DNA of 5,897 nt from Burkholderiales bacterium (GCA_005800405.1 SYFN01000003.1:1-5897), one strand, 5' to 3'. Positions 1-5,746 are shown, counted from the first letter of the stretch. The notes: generated by a model from the letters alone, not told the origin. Program-made: numbers and translations.

Positions 1-9
1 CGTTCGGTT

Positions 10-85
10 TGGCTGAGGTGTGTATAGGTCATGTGCTTCTTCGACTGGCTGGTCAAAAGGCTTTGATACTAATGCACCTCAGCCA
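10..85. repeat. 11-bp inverted repeat flanking about 54 bp
   Basis: The 11-mer TGGCTGAGGTG at 10-20 is matched exactly, as its reverse complement, at 75-85. The arms enclose 54 bp with no strong internal stem of their own. The arms are too far apart for a simple rho-independent terminator, and no T-run follows. The element could be a remnant of a mobile-element end, a long-range stem or a binding site. The repeat is directly visible; any role is a guess. It lies in DNA where I see no gene: frames over 1-160 are short or broken by stops, and no RNA gene is recognisable. Confidence 0.4.
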
Positions 86-160
86 TCCAACCCATTAATC
101 AAAGTTGCACTTCGTCCTTGAATTCACCTCTTAATTTAACTGCTTTTTTGGAAGTAACAG

Positions 161-325
161 TTGTCGCATGATGATGTCCACACAAGGTCGAGCTCGACGT
201 ATCAACACCCAAAGCACTGGATTGAGCGTCAGCGCGGTTTGTTGAAGCATTGGGAGATTCAGGGGGTCGCTACCCATGCCGGTGACGACGTTTTTTACAA
301 AGGCCGAAAGGATGGAAAGCCATGA
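161..325 (+). CDS. possible small protein of 54 residues, unknown function
   Basis: An open frame starts at TTG (161) and ends at TGA (323-325). That stop overlaps the ATG of the next gene (322) as ATGA, which is typical of translational coupling. GGAAG at 150-154 sits six bases before the TTG and could be its ribosome site. The predicted product is short, basic and hydrophilic, rich in His, Lys and Arg, with two Trp-containing stretches (KHWIERQ near residues 18-24 and KHWEIQG near 29-35) and a basic tail ending GRKDGKP. It has no signal peptide or membrane segment, and I do not recognise the family. It may be a partner or leader of the HTH gene. Against it are the TTG start and the fact that an open frame this long can arise by chance. 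Three consecutive ATG codons at 168-176 lie in another frame that closes after 26 codons. Confidence 0.38.
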   Translation: MSHDDVHTRSSSTYQHPKHWIERQRGLLKHWEIQGVATHAGDDVFYKGRKDGKP

Positions 326-606
326 AGATGTATGCGTCTGAAACTTATACACCTGAACTATTCATCGACCGACTGATTCGTCGATTAGGACTGCGCAGCA
401 GCTCTGCGCTGGCCCGCAAGGTGGGACTCTCTCCATCGGTGATCAGCAAGGTCCGCCACCGGCGGCTCGCGGTCAGTGGTGAAATTCTGCTGAAAATTCA
501 TGAGGAGACGGAGATACCCATCAGAGAGCTACGGCATATGATGGGTGATACACGGGCTTATTTCAGCCCGGTCAAGTTGCCCTTTTCGCCTTTATTAGGC
601 GCTTGA
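322..606 (+). CDS. small helix-turn-helix (XRE/Cro-like) DNA-binding protein
   Basis: This 94-residue protein consists mostly of a Cro/XRE-type helix-turn-helix unit, from about residue 12 to 70. The segment LARKVGLSPSVISKVRHRR (about residues 30-48) has the expected pattern: a first helix with ALARKVGL, a turn at SPS, and a recognition helix starting VISKVR. The following helix (GEILLKIHEET) and the IPIRELR segment match the tail of this fold. There is no added sensor or enzyme domain, so it is probably a small cytoplasmic regulator. Its targets are unknown. The ATG at 322 is preceded by purine-rich AAGGA (308-312) and GGAAAG (314-319); a second ATG at 328 is an alternative start. The start overlaps the stop of the upstream 54-codon frame. 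The gene faces pabB-pabC tail to tail with a 22-bp gap. The fold assignment is fairly sure; the biological role is not known. Confidence 0.8.
   Translation: MKMYASETYTPELFIDRLIRRLGLRSSSALARKVGLSPSVISKVRHRRLAVSGEILLKIHEETEIPIRELRHMMGDTRAYFSPVKLPFSPLLGA
553..601. other. two short hairpins at the convergent gene junction
   Basis: CGGGCT (553-558) pairs with AGCCCG (565-570) across a 6-base loop. CGCCT (587-591) pairs with AGGCG (597-601) across TTATT. Both lie in the last 55 bases of the HTH gene, just before it meets the 3' end of the opposing pabB-pabC frame. No T-run follows either stem on either strand, so these are not classic terminators. They could still slow or protect the converging transcripts. 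The stems are visible; the function is inferred. Confidence 0.3.
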
Positions 607-628
607 ACGAGTCCACAATACCGAGGCG

Positions 629-1105
629 TCACGTCACATCAACCAGCGCGGCTTCCCAATCTACAGTCGCAGGCAAGGAGCCGCGCAGCGAATTGCACAC
701 CATGACGTGCTCGGCAGTGCGTAAATCATCTAGCGTTAATACCGCCTCTCGAGCGTTCATGGTCGGATCGTCCAAAAGCAATCCACGCATAATGCCGGGC
801 AACACGCCCTCTGACAGGGGCGGTGTCAGCCACTGACCATCGCGACAAACAAACAGATTACTGCGCCAAGCTTCGGTCACTTGCGATTTTTCGTTGACGA
901 ATAAGGCGTCGAAAGCGCCCATTCTTTCTGCCGCCTGCCAGGCCAGATCACAGCGCCTTCGCAGTGTCGTTTTGTGGCGCAAAAAAACATCGTGTGATTG
1001 CATTGACTGCTTAGCCAGCAGCAAACGAACGGGTGAAGGCAAGAAATCACTTATTGGTGCTGTGCGAATGTCCAGGGTGCCATCGGCGTCCAACGACAGG
1101 CGCAT
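629..1105 (-). CDS. C-terminal part of the aminodeoxychorismate lyase (PabC) domain, downstream of the TGA
   Basis: This 158-codon segment continues the pabB-pabC frame after the TGA and opens with an ATG touching that stop (TGAATG). It contains the HKTT motif (Lys about 46 of the segment), which matches the PLP-binding lysine of the lyase in PabB-PabC fusions. It also has FDALFVNEKSQVTEA, the Glu-containing segment near the cofactor, and LPGIMRG, which corresponds to the family's LPG-R signature. The lyase releases pyruvate from aminodeoxychorismate to give p-aminobenzoate. The first quarter of the domain is upstream of the stop, so the fragment alone should not form a normal lyase. Restart at the ATG by ribosomes ending at the TGA is possible, but I see no strong ribosome site in front of it. 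It is most simply the disabled tail of the fusion gene. Confidence 0.5.
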   Translation of the reverse strand: MRLSLDADGTLDIRTAPISDFLPSPVRLLLAKQSMQSHDVFLRHKTTLRRRCDLAWQAAERMGAFDALFVNEKSQVTEAWRSNLFVCRDGQWLTPPLSEGVLPGIMRGLLLDDPTMNAREAVLTLDDLRTAEHVMVCNSLRGSLPATVDWEAALVDVT

Positions 1106-2506
1106 TCAATACAAATGTTCGCTCGCTAGACCGGCACATGCTGCAGTGACTTGTTCCACGATCTGCGCCGGATTACATGAAAAACCAAAATGACGTGCTG
1201 AGGCGCTCAGTCGCTGCAGATGTAAATGGAAATTTCGTGCGCCAGAGGCGCGATGCGCTCGCAGGGTCTCAATCCGAGAAAAGCGCGGTTGCGAGTTTGT
1301 GAGGAATCGCGCTTTCAAAAGACATTCGGCGTACTCGCTGTCCGCATCACTGTCATACACAATACCCGCTCCGACACGCATCACGCCTGTGCGCATATCG
1401 TTGCCCGATGACGCATCCAGCATGAGAGTTCGTATAGGCACCGACAACATGAAATCACCCAGGGCGTAACCGGCCCTCGGCGGATCAAACCAGCCAACCG
1501 CACCGGTGTACAGCCCGCGCGCCTCGGTCTCGAAGTCATGCAAAATCTGCATGGTGCGGCGCTTGGGTGCACCAGTGATTGACCCGCACGGATAAATTGC
1601 AGTGAAGATGTCGACCAGCGTTGTACCGATGTGGCACTCGGCTTCTATCTTTGAAGTTATCTGCCAGACATGGCCAAAGCGCTCTACTTCGAATAATGCG
1701 GGTACTTTTACCGTACCTATTTGTCCGATCTGGCCCAAGTCGTTTCGCAGCAAATCGACGATCATCAGATTCTCTGCACGATTCTTGGCGCTTGCTGCAA
1801 GCGCGATCGCACGATCATTTTCGCGATCGTCGGTGTCAGCTTCGATCGTACCTTTCATGGGCTTGGCAAGCAATCGTCCCTGCGTGTGACTGACGAAGAG
1901 TTCGGGTGATAGCGACAACACTGCCTGCCCATCCGGCAAGACCATGAATGCACCGAAAGGAACCGGTTGCTGCCTGCGCAGGGCAGCATACAAGGCGACA
2001 GGATTACCATGAACCGTCAAATGCAATGGGAAGGTCAGATTCACCTGATAGGTGTCACCGGCTTCGATATAGCGGTGAATCGCATTGATCGCGGATCGGA
2101 ATTCAGAGGCATCCTTGCCCGCGACGACTTGCTCAACATAAAAATCTGCACTATGGGACGCAGTCAACTGCGTTGCAATCCATAGATCCACATCATCGCG
2201 CGACAAGTGCTGGCAATCCTCAAATACGAGCGCTGAAGCCAGAACAGACGCTGCATCAACCCGCTCGCTGATGTTATGTATCGCAGTACCTAACTCATAA
2301 CTGAACAAGCTCACAACCGCCTGACCAGCCATCAGTTTTTGCTGAATATCATCGAGAAAAGAATTCAGCTCAGTTGCAACCACGCAGTCAATACGCTCAA
2401 TAAATCCGGTATACAGGCGCGACCGCCTGAGTTCGGTCGATTGGACCGGGGTAGCGTCGTCCAGCAACACAAAACACGATCCTAAAGACAAGGGATGCGC
2501 TGTCAC
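1106..2506 (-). CDS. pabB: aminodeoxychorismate synthase component I (PabB part of a fusion), complete synthase domain
   Basis: This 466-codon open segment carries the whole synthase. It has an N-terminal domain to about residue 120 and a chorismate-binding domain from about 125 to 405. Diagnostic motifs are visible: KPMKGT at 215-220, where the Lys is the one PabB uses as nucleophile on chorismate; DLLRND at 251-256; PCGSITGAPK at 306-315; and GAGIVYDSD at 379-387 followed by EYAE at 391-394. The KGT motif separates it from anthranilate synthase TrpE. It would convert chorismate to 4-amino-4-deoxychorismate in the cytoplasm with PabA. The start is GTG at 2506, which overlaps the LysR stop as GTGA, so translation is probably coupled to lysR. 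The frame runs about 59 residues into a PabC domain before TGA. That extra tail would not fold alone, but the synthase itself may be active. Confidence 0.82.
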   Translation of the reverse strand: MTAHPLSLGSCFVLLDDATPVQSTELRRSRLYTGFIERIDCVVATELNSFLDDIQQKLMAGQAVVSLFSYELGTAIHNISERVDAASVLASALVFEDCQHLSRDDVDLWIATQLTASHSADFYVEQVVAGKDASEFRSAINAIHRYIEAGDTYQVNLTFPLHLTVHGNPVALYAALRRQQPVPFGAFMVLPDGQAVLSLSPELFVSHTQGRLLAKPMKGTIEADTDDRENDRAIALAASAKNRAENLMIVDLLRNDLGQIGQIGTVKVPALFEVERFGHVWQITSKIEAECHIGTTLVDIFTAIYPCGSITGAPKRRTMQILHDFETEARGLYTGAVGWFDPPRAGYALGDFMLSVPIRTLMLDASSGNDMRTGVMRVGAGIVYDSDADSEYAECLLKARFLTNSQPRFSRIETLRAHRASGARNFHLHLQRLSASARHFGFSCNPAQIVEQVTAACAGLASEHLY

Positions 2507-3396
2507 GTTTTTTTCGGATCGAGATGATCCGCCAAAAAATCCATGAGTGCCCTCACCCGATGAGGCACTTGCCGATTACCCGGCAAGATTGCATAGATTC
2601 CTAACGCTGGTATTTCGAAGTGAATGAGAATCGCAGCGACACGCTCAGTTTGAATAAAAGGATCCACAATAAAGTCCGGCTGCAAGGCGATACCCAAGCC
2701 CTCTGCAGCCGCTTCAGTCAGCGCTTGGCCGTTATTGACATGCAGTCTTGGTTGTACCGGAAAACGCTGCATCACGCCATCCACCTGATAGCGCCAAGTC
2801 TGAGGCGATTCACCCGTGGTGTACACCAAGCATGCATGATGCATGAGTTCGGACGGGTGTTGTGGACAACCAAATCGCTGCAGATAGTCGGGAGAGGCAA
2901 CCGTTCGCAGCTGCACGCTGCTTAGTTTACGCACAACCGCGCTACCACCAAGATGACTGGTGATGCGGATCGCGAGATCGATACCTTCTTCAAACAGATT
3001 CACACGCCGGTCACTGTAGTCCATCTCGAGACTGACTTCGGGATAAGTGCGGGCAAATTCGAGCAACGGTGACACCATGCGCATCAGCCCGAAACTCAGC
3101 GGAAGGCTGATGCGGACAGGGCCTCGCAGGAGCTGACTTTCTTCAGCAATCCCGGTTTCGGCAGCGTCGACCCGATTCAAAATGTCACGGCACTTTTCGA
3201 GGTAGGCCGCACCGGCCGAGGTCAGCGTGAGACGCCGGGTGCTGCGCGCCATGAGCTTGAGACCGAGATGCCGCTCAAGCGCGGCGATCTGCCGGGTCAC
3301 TACGGAGCGAGCCACGCCCATTTGCTGGGCAACAGCCGAAAAACTGTTCAATTCCGCCACTCGAACAAAAAGTTGCATGGCTTGCAAGCGATCCAT
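2503..3396 (-). CDS. LysR-family transcriptional regulator
   Basis: This 297-residue protein has the usual LysR length and layout. An N-terminal winged helix-turn-helix (about residues 1-60) includes NSFSAVAQQMGVARSVVTRQ and the basic wing KLMARSTRRLTLTSAG. It is followed by a linker helix and an effector-binding domain of two Rossmann-like lobes (about 90-295). The wording of the DNA-binding part, with the RVDAAE linker, resembles the large CrgA/AaeR/DhaR-like group. The effector cannot be read from the sequence. The ATG at 3396 follows GAGAGG by five bases on the minus strand. The gene is divergent from the dioxygenase frame with a 91-bp gap, the classic arrangement in which a LysR protein controls its neighbour and itself. 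Its stop overlaps the pabB start, so pabB is probably co-transcribed. It appears intact. Confidence 0.93.
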   Translation of the reverse strand: MDRLQAMQLFVRVAELNSFSAVAQQMGVARSVVTRQIAALERHLGLKLMARSTRRLTLTSAGAAYLEKCRDILNRVDAAETGIAEESQLLRGPVRISLPLSFGLMRMVSPLLEFARTYPEVSLEMDYSDRRVNLFEEGIDLAIRITSHLGGSAVVRKLSSVQLRTVASPDYLQRFGCPQHPSELMHHACLVYTTGESPQTWRYQVDGVMQRFPVQPRLHVNNGQALTEAAAEGLGIALQPDFIVDPFIQTERVAAILIHFEIPALGIYAILPGNRQVPHRVRALMDFLADHLDPKKT

Positions 3397-3451
3397 TGTT
3401 GCCTCTCACGCAATAAATATTTTCTCATTGTCCCCTATTTCGACGCAATAA
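3396..3451. promoter_or_regulatory. candidate LysR operator region between the divergent genes
   Basis: The 91-bp gap holds two copies of ACGCAATAA (3408-3416 and 3443-3451), 35 bp apart. The first forms an imperfect inverted repeat with TTGTTGC at 3396-3402, spaced by seven bases. The second faces ATTGTC at 3427-3432 (ATTG...CAAT). LysR regulators usually bind AT-rich dyads placed like this, one near their own start and one toward the target promoter. The repeats are seen; binding is inferred. I could not fix a convincing -35/-10 pair on either strand. Confidence 0.4.
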
Positions 3452-3474
3452 GTCACGCTACAGTGGCGCCTCTT

Positions 3475-3480
3475 CCGGAG
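3475..3480 (+). promoter_or_regulatory. ribosome binding site of the dioxygenase frame
   Basis: CCGGAG lies seven bases before the ATG at 3488. It fixes the original start of the dioxygenase and shows that the translation signal survived although the coding frame did not. Confidence 0.6.
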
Positions 3481-3487
3481 TGTTGCC

Positions 3488-4282
3488 ATGAATCGTTTGC
3501 CCACAATGTTTGTACCCCATGGGGCGCCCACATTCGCGCTGGAACCCGGCACCACGGGCGCGGTCATGTAGCAGAATGCCGCAGCGCTGCCCAAGCCGCG
3601 CGCCATTGTGATCGTCAGTCCTCACTGGGATACCGAGATTGCCTCCGTTGACACCGCCGAAACGCTGGCAACGATTCATGATTTCCACGGCTTCCCGCAA
3701 GCGCTATATGGGCTTCACTACCCGGCGAGCGGCAGCCTGGAAGTCTCTCACGAAGTCATTGCAGCGATCGCGAGGGCTGGTCTACCGGTACGCGGGGTAC
3801 CTTCACAGGGGCTGGACCATGGTGCATGGATTCCACTGCGGCTGATGTTCCCCAAAGCGGATGGGCCCGTTATCCCTCTGTCGGTGCAAAGTCATCTCGG
3901 CGTGCCGGGTGCATACGCACTGGGCCGGGCATTGGCGCCCCTCGTGGATCAGGGTTTTCTGGTCATTGGATCGGGCAACCTCACGCACAACCTCGGTGAC
4001 TAACGCATCGCTCGTCAGAACGGCGGACAGGTACCCGCCTACGTACATCATTTTCCCGACTGGCTTGCGCAGAAAATCATGCAGCACGATGTCAGCGCGC
4101 TACTGGACTACCGTCATCAGGCACCTGAAGCCGCACGTGCCCACCCCAGCGATGAACACTTGCAGCCCTTGTACGTGGCACTGGGCGCTGCCGGCGATAC
4201 ACCACGTATTGAGCGTTTGCACAAAGGTATCAGCGATTATGTGCTGGCAATGGATACCTATGCTTTCCATCCTTTACACTAA
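3488..4282 (+). pseudogene. DODA/LigB-type extradiol dioxygenase (YgiD-like), with two in-frame stops
   Basis: One continuous frame of 264 codons matches the class III extradiol ring-cleavage dioxygenases related to E. coli YgiD and plant 4,5-DOPA dioxygenase. Metal-site and active-site landmarks are all present: PHGAPT (His11), SPHWD (His46), IHDFHGFP (62-70), LDHGAW (His111), SGNLTHNL (His167) and HPSDEH (219-224). The length is normal and there is no indel. However, codon 28 is TAG (3569-3571) and codon 172 is TAA (4001-4003), so only a 27-residue peptide would be made from the normal start. A GTG at 3608 could open a fragment of codons 41-171, which lacks His11 and the C-terminal third. 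Such enzymes open catechol-type rings using Fe(II) or bind Zn(II) at the same site. The divergent LysR gene is its likely regulator. It is probably a young pseudogene; sequence error is the alternative. Confidence 0.85.
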
Positions 4283-4287
4283 AATTC

Positions 4288-4317
4288 GTTGATCGCAAGG
4301 CCCTGCGTCGGTTGATC
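4288..4317 (+). repeat. GTTGATC direct repeat upstream of cytochrome b561
   Basis: GTTGATC occurs at 4288-4294 and again at 4311-4317, 23 bp apart, or about two helical turns. The second copy is part of the 8-bp palindrome TTGATCAA (4312-4319). The repeat sits in the 115-bp gap between the broken dioxygenase and cytochrome b561, where a promoter for the b561-YceI genes would be expected. TTGATC could act as a -35 element, but no good -10 follows at the right spacing. It is a possible operator only. Confidence 0.25.
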
Positions 4318-4353
4318 AATAGAACATCTTTGATTGAATCTTAGCGACAAACC

Positions 4354-4401
4354 ATGAATGGCGACGATTTTTATATGAATGCACAATACGGAGCCGGATG
4401 A
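4354..4401 (+). other. 15-codon mini-ORF overlapping the cytochrome b561 start
   Basis: ATG at 4354 opens a 15-codon frame, MNGDDFYMNAQYGAG, whose TGA (4399-4401) overlaps the b561 ATG (4398) as ATGA. This is the geometry of a translationally coupled leader. No clear ribosome site precedes it and the peptide shows no run of one amino acid that would suggest attenuation. It may be chance, since frames this short are common. Confidence 0.2.
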
Positions 4402-4973
4402 CTGACGACCTTCAAACCCCTCTGATGATGAATAACGACGTTCTGGAAACACCCTCGCGCTACGGCCTCACCGCCATTTTGCTCCACTGGCTGGTGGCAT
4501 TGCTCATCGGTGCTGCATTCGCGCTGGGAGTGGTGATGGTGGATATCCCGGGATTGACACCAACCAAGCTGCGCTATTTTTCATGGCATAAATGGCTGGG
4601 CGTGAGCGTGCTGGCGCTGGCTGCGCTGCGCTTGGTATGGCGCTGGTGGCGCGGCGTACCGCCGGCAGAAAACATGCCAGTTTGGCAGCAAAGAGCCGCG
4701 GCCGTCGGGCACGCACTGCTGTACGTGCTGATGTTTGCCGTGCCACTGTCGGGCTACTTTTACAGTTTGGCGGCGGGTGTACCGGTCGTGTATTTGGGTG
4801 TGTGGCCGCTACCCGTGCTCATGGGGACTGATCCGGTATTGAAGCCAGTCCTCAAGCAATTGCACATTGCTCTTGTATATGTAATGTTGGTGATAATCAT
4901 GGTGCACATACTGGCAGCCCTGAAGCATCACTTCGTCGACCGTGACAGCGTGCTCAAGCGCATACTGCCCTGA
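4398..4973 (+). CDS. cytochrome b561 family membrane protein (YceJ-like)
   Basis: This 191-residue inner-membrane haem protein has four predicted membrane segments: about 23-48, 66-84, 104-126 and 155-176. Candidate haem-ligand histidines are in the expected places: LLHWL (His30), SWHKWLG (His64), VGHALLY (His105), LKQLHIAL (His156) and MVHIL (His170). It would pass electrons across or within the membrane, probably from the quinone pool, using two b haems. The ATG at 4398 follows GGAG (4390-4393) at a rather short four-base spacing. In-frame ATGs at codons 10 and 11 lack a ribosome site. The gene is followed after 12 bases by a YceI gene, the same pairing as yceJ-yceI in E. coli, so the two are probably one operon. 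It is intact, unlike the dioxygenase frame before it. The electron donor and acceptor cannot be read from sequence. Confidence 0.92.
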   Translation: MTDDLQTPLMMNNDVLETPSRYGLTAILLHWLVALLIGAAFALGVVMVDIPGLTPTKLRYFSWHKWLGVSVLALAALRLVWRWWRGVPPAENMPVWQQRAAAVGHALLYVLMFAVPLSGYFYSLAAGVPVVYLGVWPLPVLMGTDPVLKPVLKQLHIALVYVMLVIIMVHILAALKHHFVDRDSVLKRILP

Positions 4974-4974
4974 C

Positions 4975-4980
4975 AAAGGA
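4975..4980 (+). promoter_or_regulatory. ribosome binding site fixing the GTG start of the first YceI gene
   Basis: AAAGGA lies five bases before GTG (4986-4988) and just after the b561 stop. It supports this GTG as the true start, because the signal peptide begins directly at it and no in-frame ATG precedes it. Confidence 0.6.
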
Positions 4981-4985
4981 AAATC

Positions 4986-5546
4986 GTGAAGACTACAACC
5001 ATTTTTAAAATCCTGATGCTGCTGGCGGTGACGTCCGATGGCGCCACATGGGCAACGCCGCTGAAAATTGATCCTGCCAAAAGCACAGTATCGGCTGTGT
5101 TCAAGCAGATCGGTGTCGCGGTGGAGTCGCGCTTCATGAAATTCGGCGCGCAGATTGATTTTGATGCCGCCAGCCCGGATACCTCGAAAGCCAGCGTAGA
5201 TATCGATGTTGCCAGCTTTGATCTCGGTGATCCGGACTACAACCGGGAAGTGTTGAAAAAAGAATGGTTCAATGCCGCGCAGTTTCCAAAAGCCAGTTTC
5301 GTCTCCTCCAAAATCCGCGGCAATGGTCCGGGCAAGCTAGAGGTCAGCGGAAAGCTGACTATCAAAGGCAAGACAACTGAGGTCAGTTTTCCAATGTCAG
5401 TCAAAAAAGAAGGTGCAGTACAAATCTTTGAAGGCAGCTTGCCCATCCGACGGCTCGTTTTCAACATCGGCGAAGGCGAGTGGAAAGATACCAGCGTGGT
5501 TGCTGATGAAGTCGTGATAAGGTTTCGTGTCTTCGCAAAACCTTAG
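4986..5546 (+). CDS. YceI family exported lipid-binding-type protein
   Basis: This 186-residue protein starts with a signal peptide (about residues 1-23: basic MKTTTIFK, then a hydrophobic stretch, then a likely cut after ATWA), so it should act in the periplasm. An Asp at position 18 makes the hydrophobic core slightly unusual. The rest is a full YceI lipocalin-like barrel: LKIDPAKSTVSAVFKQIGV (26-44) at the front, WFNAAQFPKASF (94-105), GKLTIKGKTTEVSFP (122-136), and the closing strands RLVFNIGEGEW and VVADEVVIRFRV (156-182). YceI barrels such as TT1927b bind long isoprenoid chains, and a link to quinone handling with the adjacent cytochrome b561 is a reasonable inference, not shown here. 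The start is GTG, 12 bases after the b561 stop, so co-translation is likely. A second YceI gene follows. The gene is intact. Confidence 0.92.
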   Translation: MKTTTIFKILMLLAVTSDGATWATPLKIDPAKSTVSAVFKQIGVAVESRFMKFGAQIDFDAASPDTSKASVDIDVASFDLGDPDYNREVLKKEWFNAAQFPKASFVSSKIRGNGPGKLEVSGKLTIKGKTTEVSFPMSVKKEGAVQIFEGSLPIRRLVFNIGEGEWKDTSVVADEVVIRFRVFAKP

Positions 5547-5601
5547 ATGCGATTTTGTTGGGCCTCTCGCGGCGTTGGCAGCACCTTGTCGTTCGTCTTT
5601 A

Positions 5602-5637
5602 CTGACTATGTCAGCGCTGACATGGGATTGACCTGAC
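5602..5637. promoter_or_regulatory. perfect 16-bp palindrome with CTGAC half-sites, candidate operator
   Basis: ATGTCAGCGCTGACAT at 5608-5623 is a perfect palindrome with no unpaired centre. Further CTGAC copies lie at 5602-5606 and 5633-5637, so the half-site occurs four times in 36 bp in both orientations. It is not followed by a T-run, which argues against a terminator. It lies just upstream of a possible -35 (TTGACC, 5628-5633) in the gap between two YceI genes. The shape suits a dimeric repressor or activator site for the second YceI gene. The palindrome is certain; the role is inferred. Confidence 0.45.
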
Positions 5638-5656
5638 AAGATGGGGTCTTTGTATC
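5628..5656 (+). promoter_or_regulatory. weak sigma-70-like promoter candidate for the second YceI gene
   Basis: TTGACC (5628-5633, five of six to the -35 consensus) is followed after 17 bases by TGTATC (5651-5656, a poor -10). It is placed next to the palindrome and would give a leader of about 100 bases. The AT-rich TATTAATAAT at 5715-5724 is an alternative -10 zone, but lacks a -35 at proper spacing. Confidence 0.22.
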
Positions 5657-5746
5657 TCCACCAAGTGCCGCTAATGTGATTGAGTCACCTTACCACTGAT
5701 TCCATTCGACAGAGTATTAATAATCACTTAACAATTTTTAAAAAGC

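Larger units (their letters stand above)
629..2506 (-). pseudogene. pabB: fused aminodeoxychorismate synthase I / aminodeoxychorismate lyase (PabB-PabC), interrupted by in-frame TGA
   Basis: Read through the TGA at 1108-1106, this is one continuous 625-codon frame with the normal layout of the PabB-PabC fusion of many Proteobacteria. The chorismate-using synthase spans about residues 1-405, and a PLP-dependent lyase of the class IV aminotransferase fold spans about 408-625. The stop is codon 467, roughly 59 residues into the lyase part, and splits that domain before its PLP lysine. The preceding EHLY and following MRLSLDADG fit the usual lyase pattern in which an Arg sits just before this strand, so a CGA to TGA change is the simplest explanation. 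No frameshift is present. The fusion would make p-aminobenzoate for folate from chorismate and glutamine-derived ammonia; the PabA amidotransferase is not in this window. Either the locus is losing its lyase part or the stop is a base error. Confidence 0.72.

Noticed and set aside
3..98. Open frame of 31 codons at the left edge, possibly the tail of a + strand gene
   Set aside because: It is short enough to be chance, has no recognisable motif, and overlaps the inverted repeat.
131..352. Minus-strand frame of 73 codons
   Set aside because: It runs across the start of the HTH gene, shows no ribosome site or family motif, and looks like an antisense shadow.
1106..1108. TGA read as selenocysteine or Trp (recoding) in pabB-pabC
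   Set aside because: TGA is the normal terminator of several genes here, PabC enzymes have no selenocysteine, I see no SECIS-like stem just after it, and a neighbouring gene has TAG and TAA in frame as well.
1759..1846. Cluster of five GATC sites, most as CGATC, in about 90 bp
   Set aside because: They fall inside the conserved pabB coding region around DRENDRAIAL and are explained by Asp, Ile and Ala codons. They are too few for an origin.
1602..1889. Plus-strand frames of 60-95 codons opposite pabB
   Set aside because: They are antisense to strongly conserved PabB motifs and have no features of their own.
3406..3700. Minus-strand frames crossing the lysR-dioxygenase gap
   Set aside because: They overlap the conserved dioxygenase N-terminus and the control region, so they are shadows.
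4504..4831. Long Ala/Arg-rich frames overlapping cytochrome b561
   Set aside because: Biased composition from GC-rich membrane codons read in other frames; the b561 frame has clear histidine motifs and membrane segments.
5608..5623. Palindrome as terminator of the first YceI gene
   Set aside because: The stem has no proper loop and is followed by GGGATTGACC rather than a T-run.
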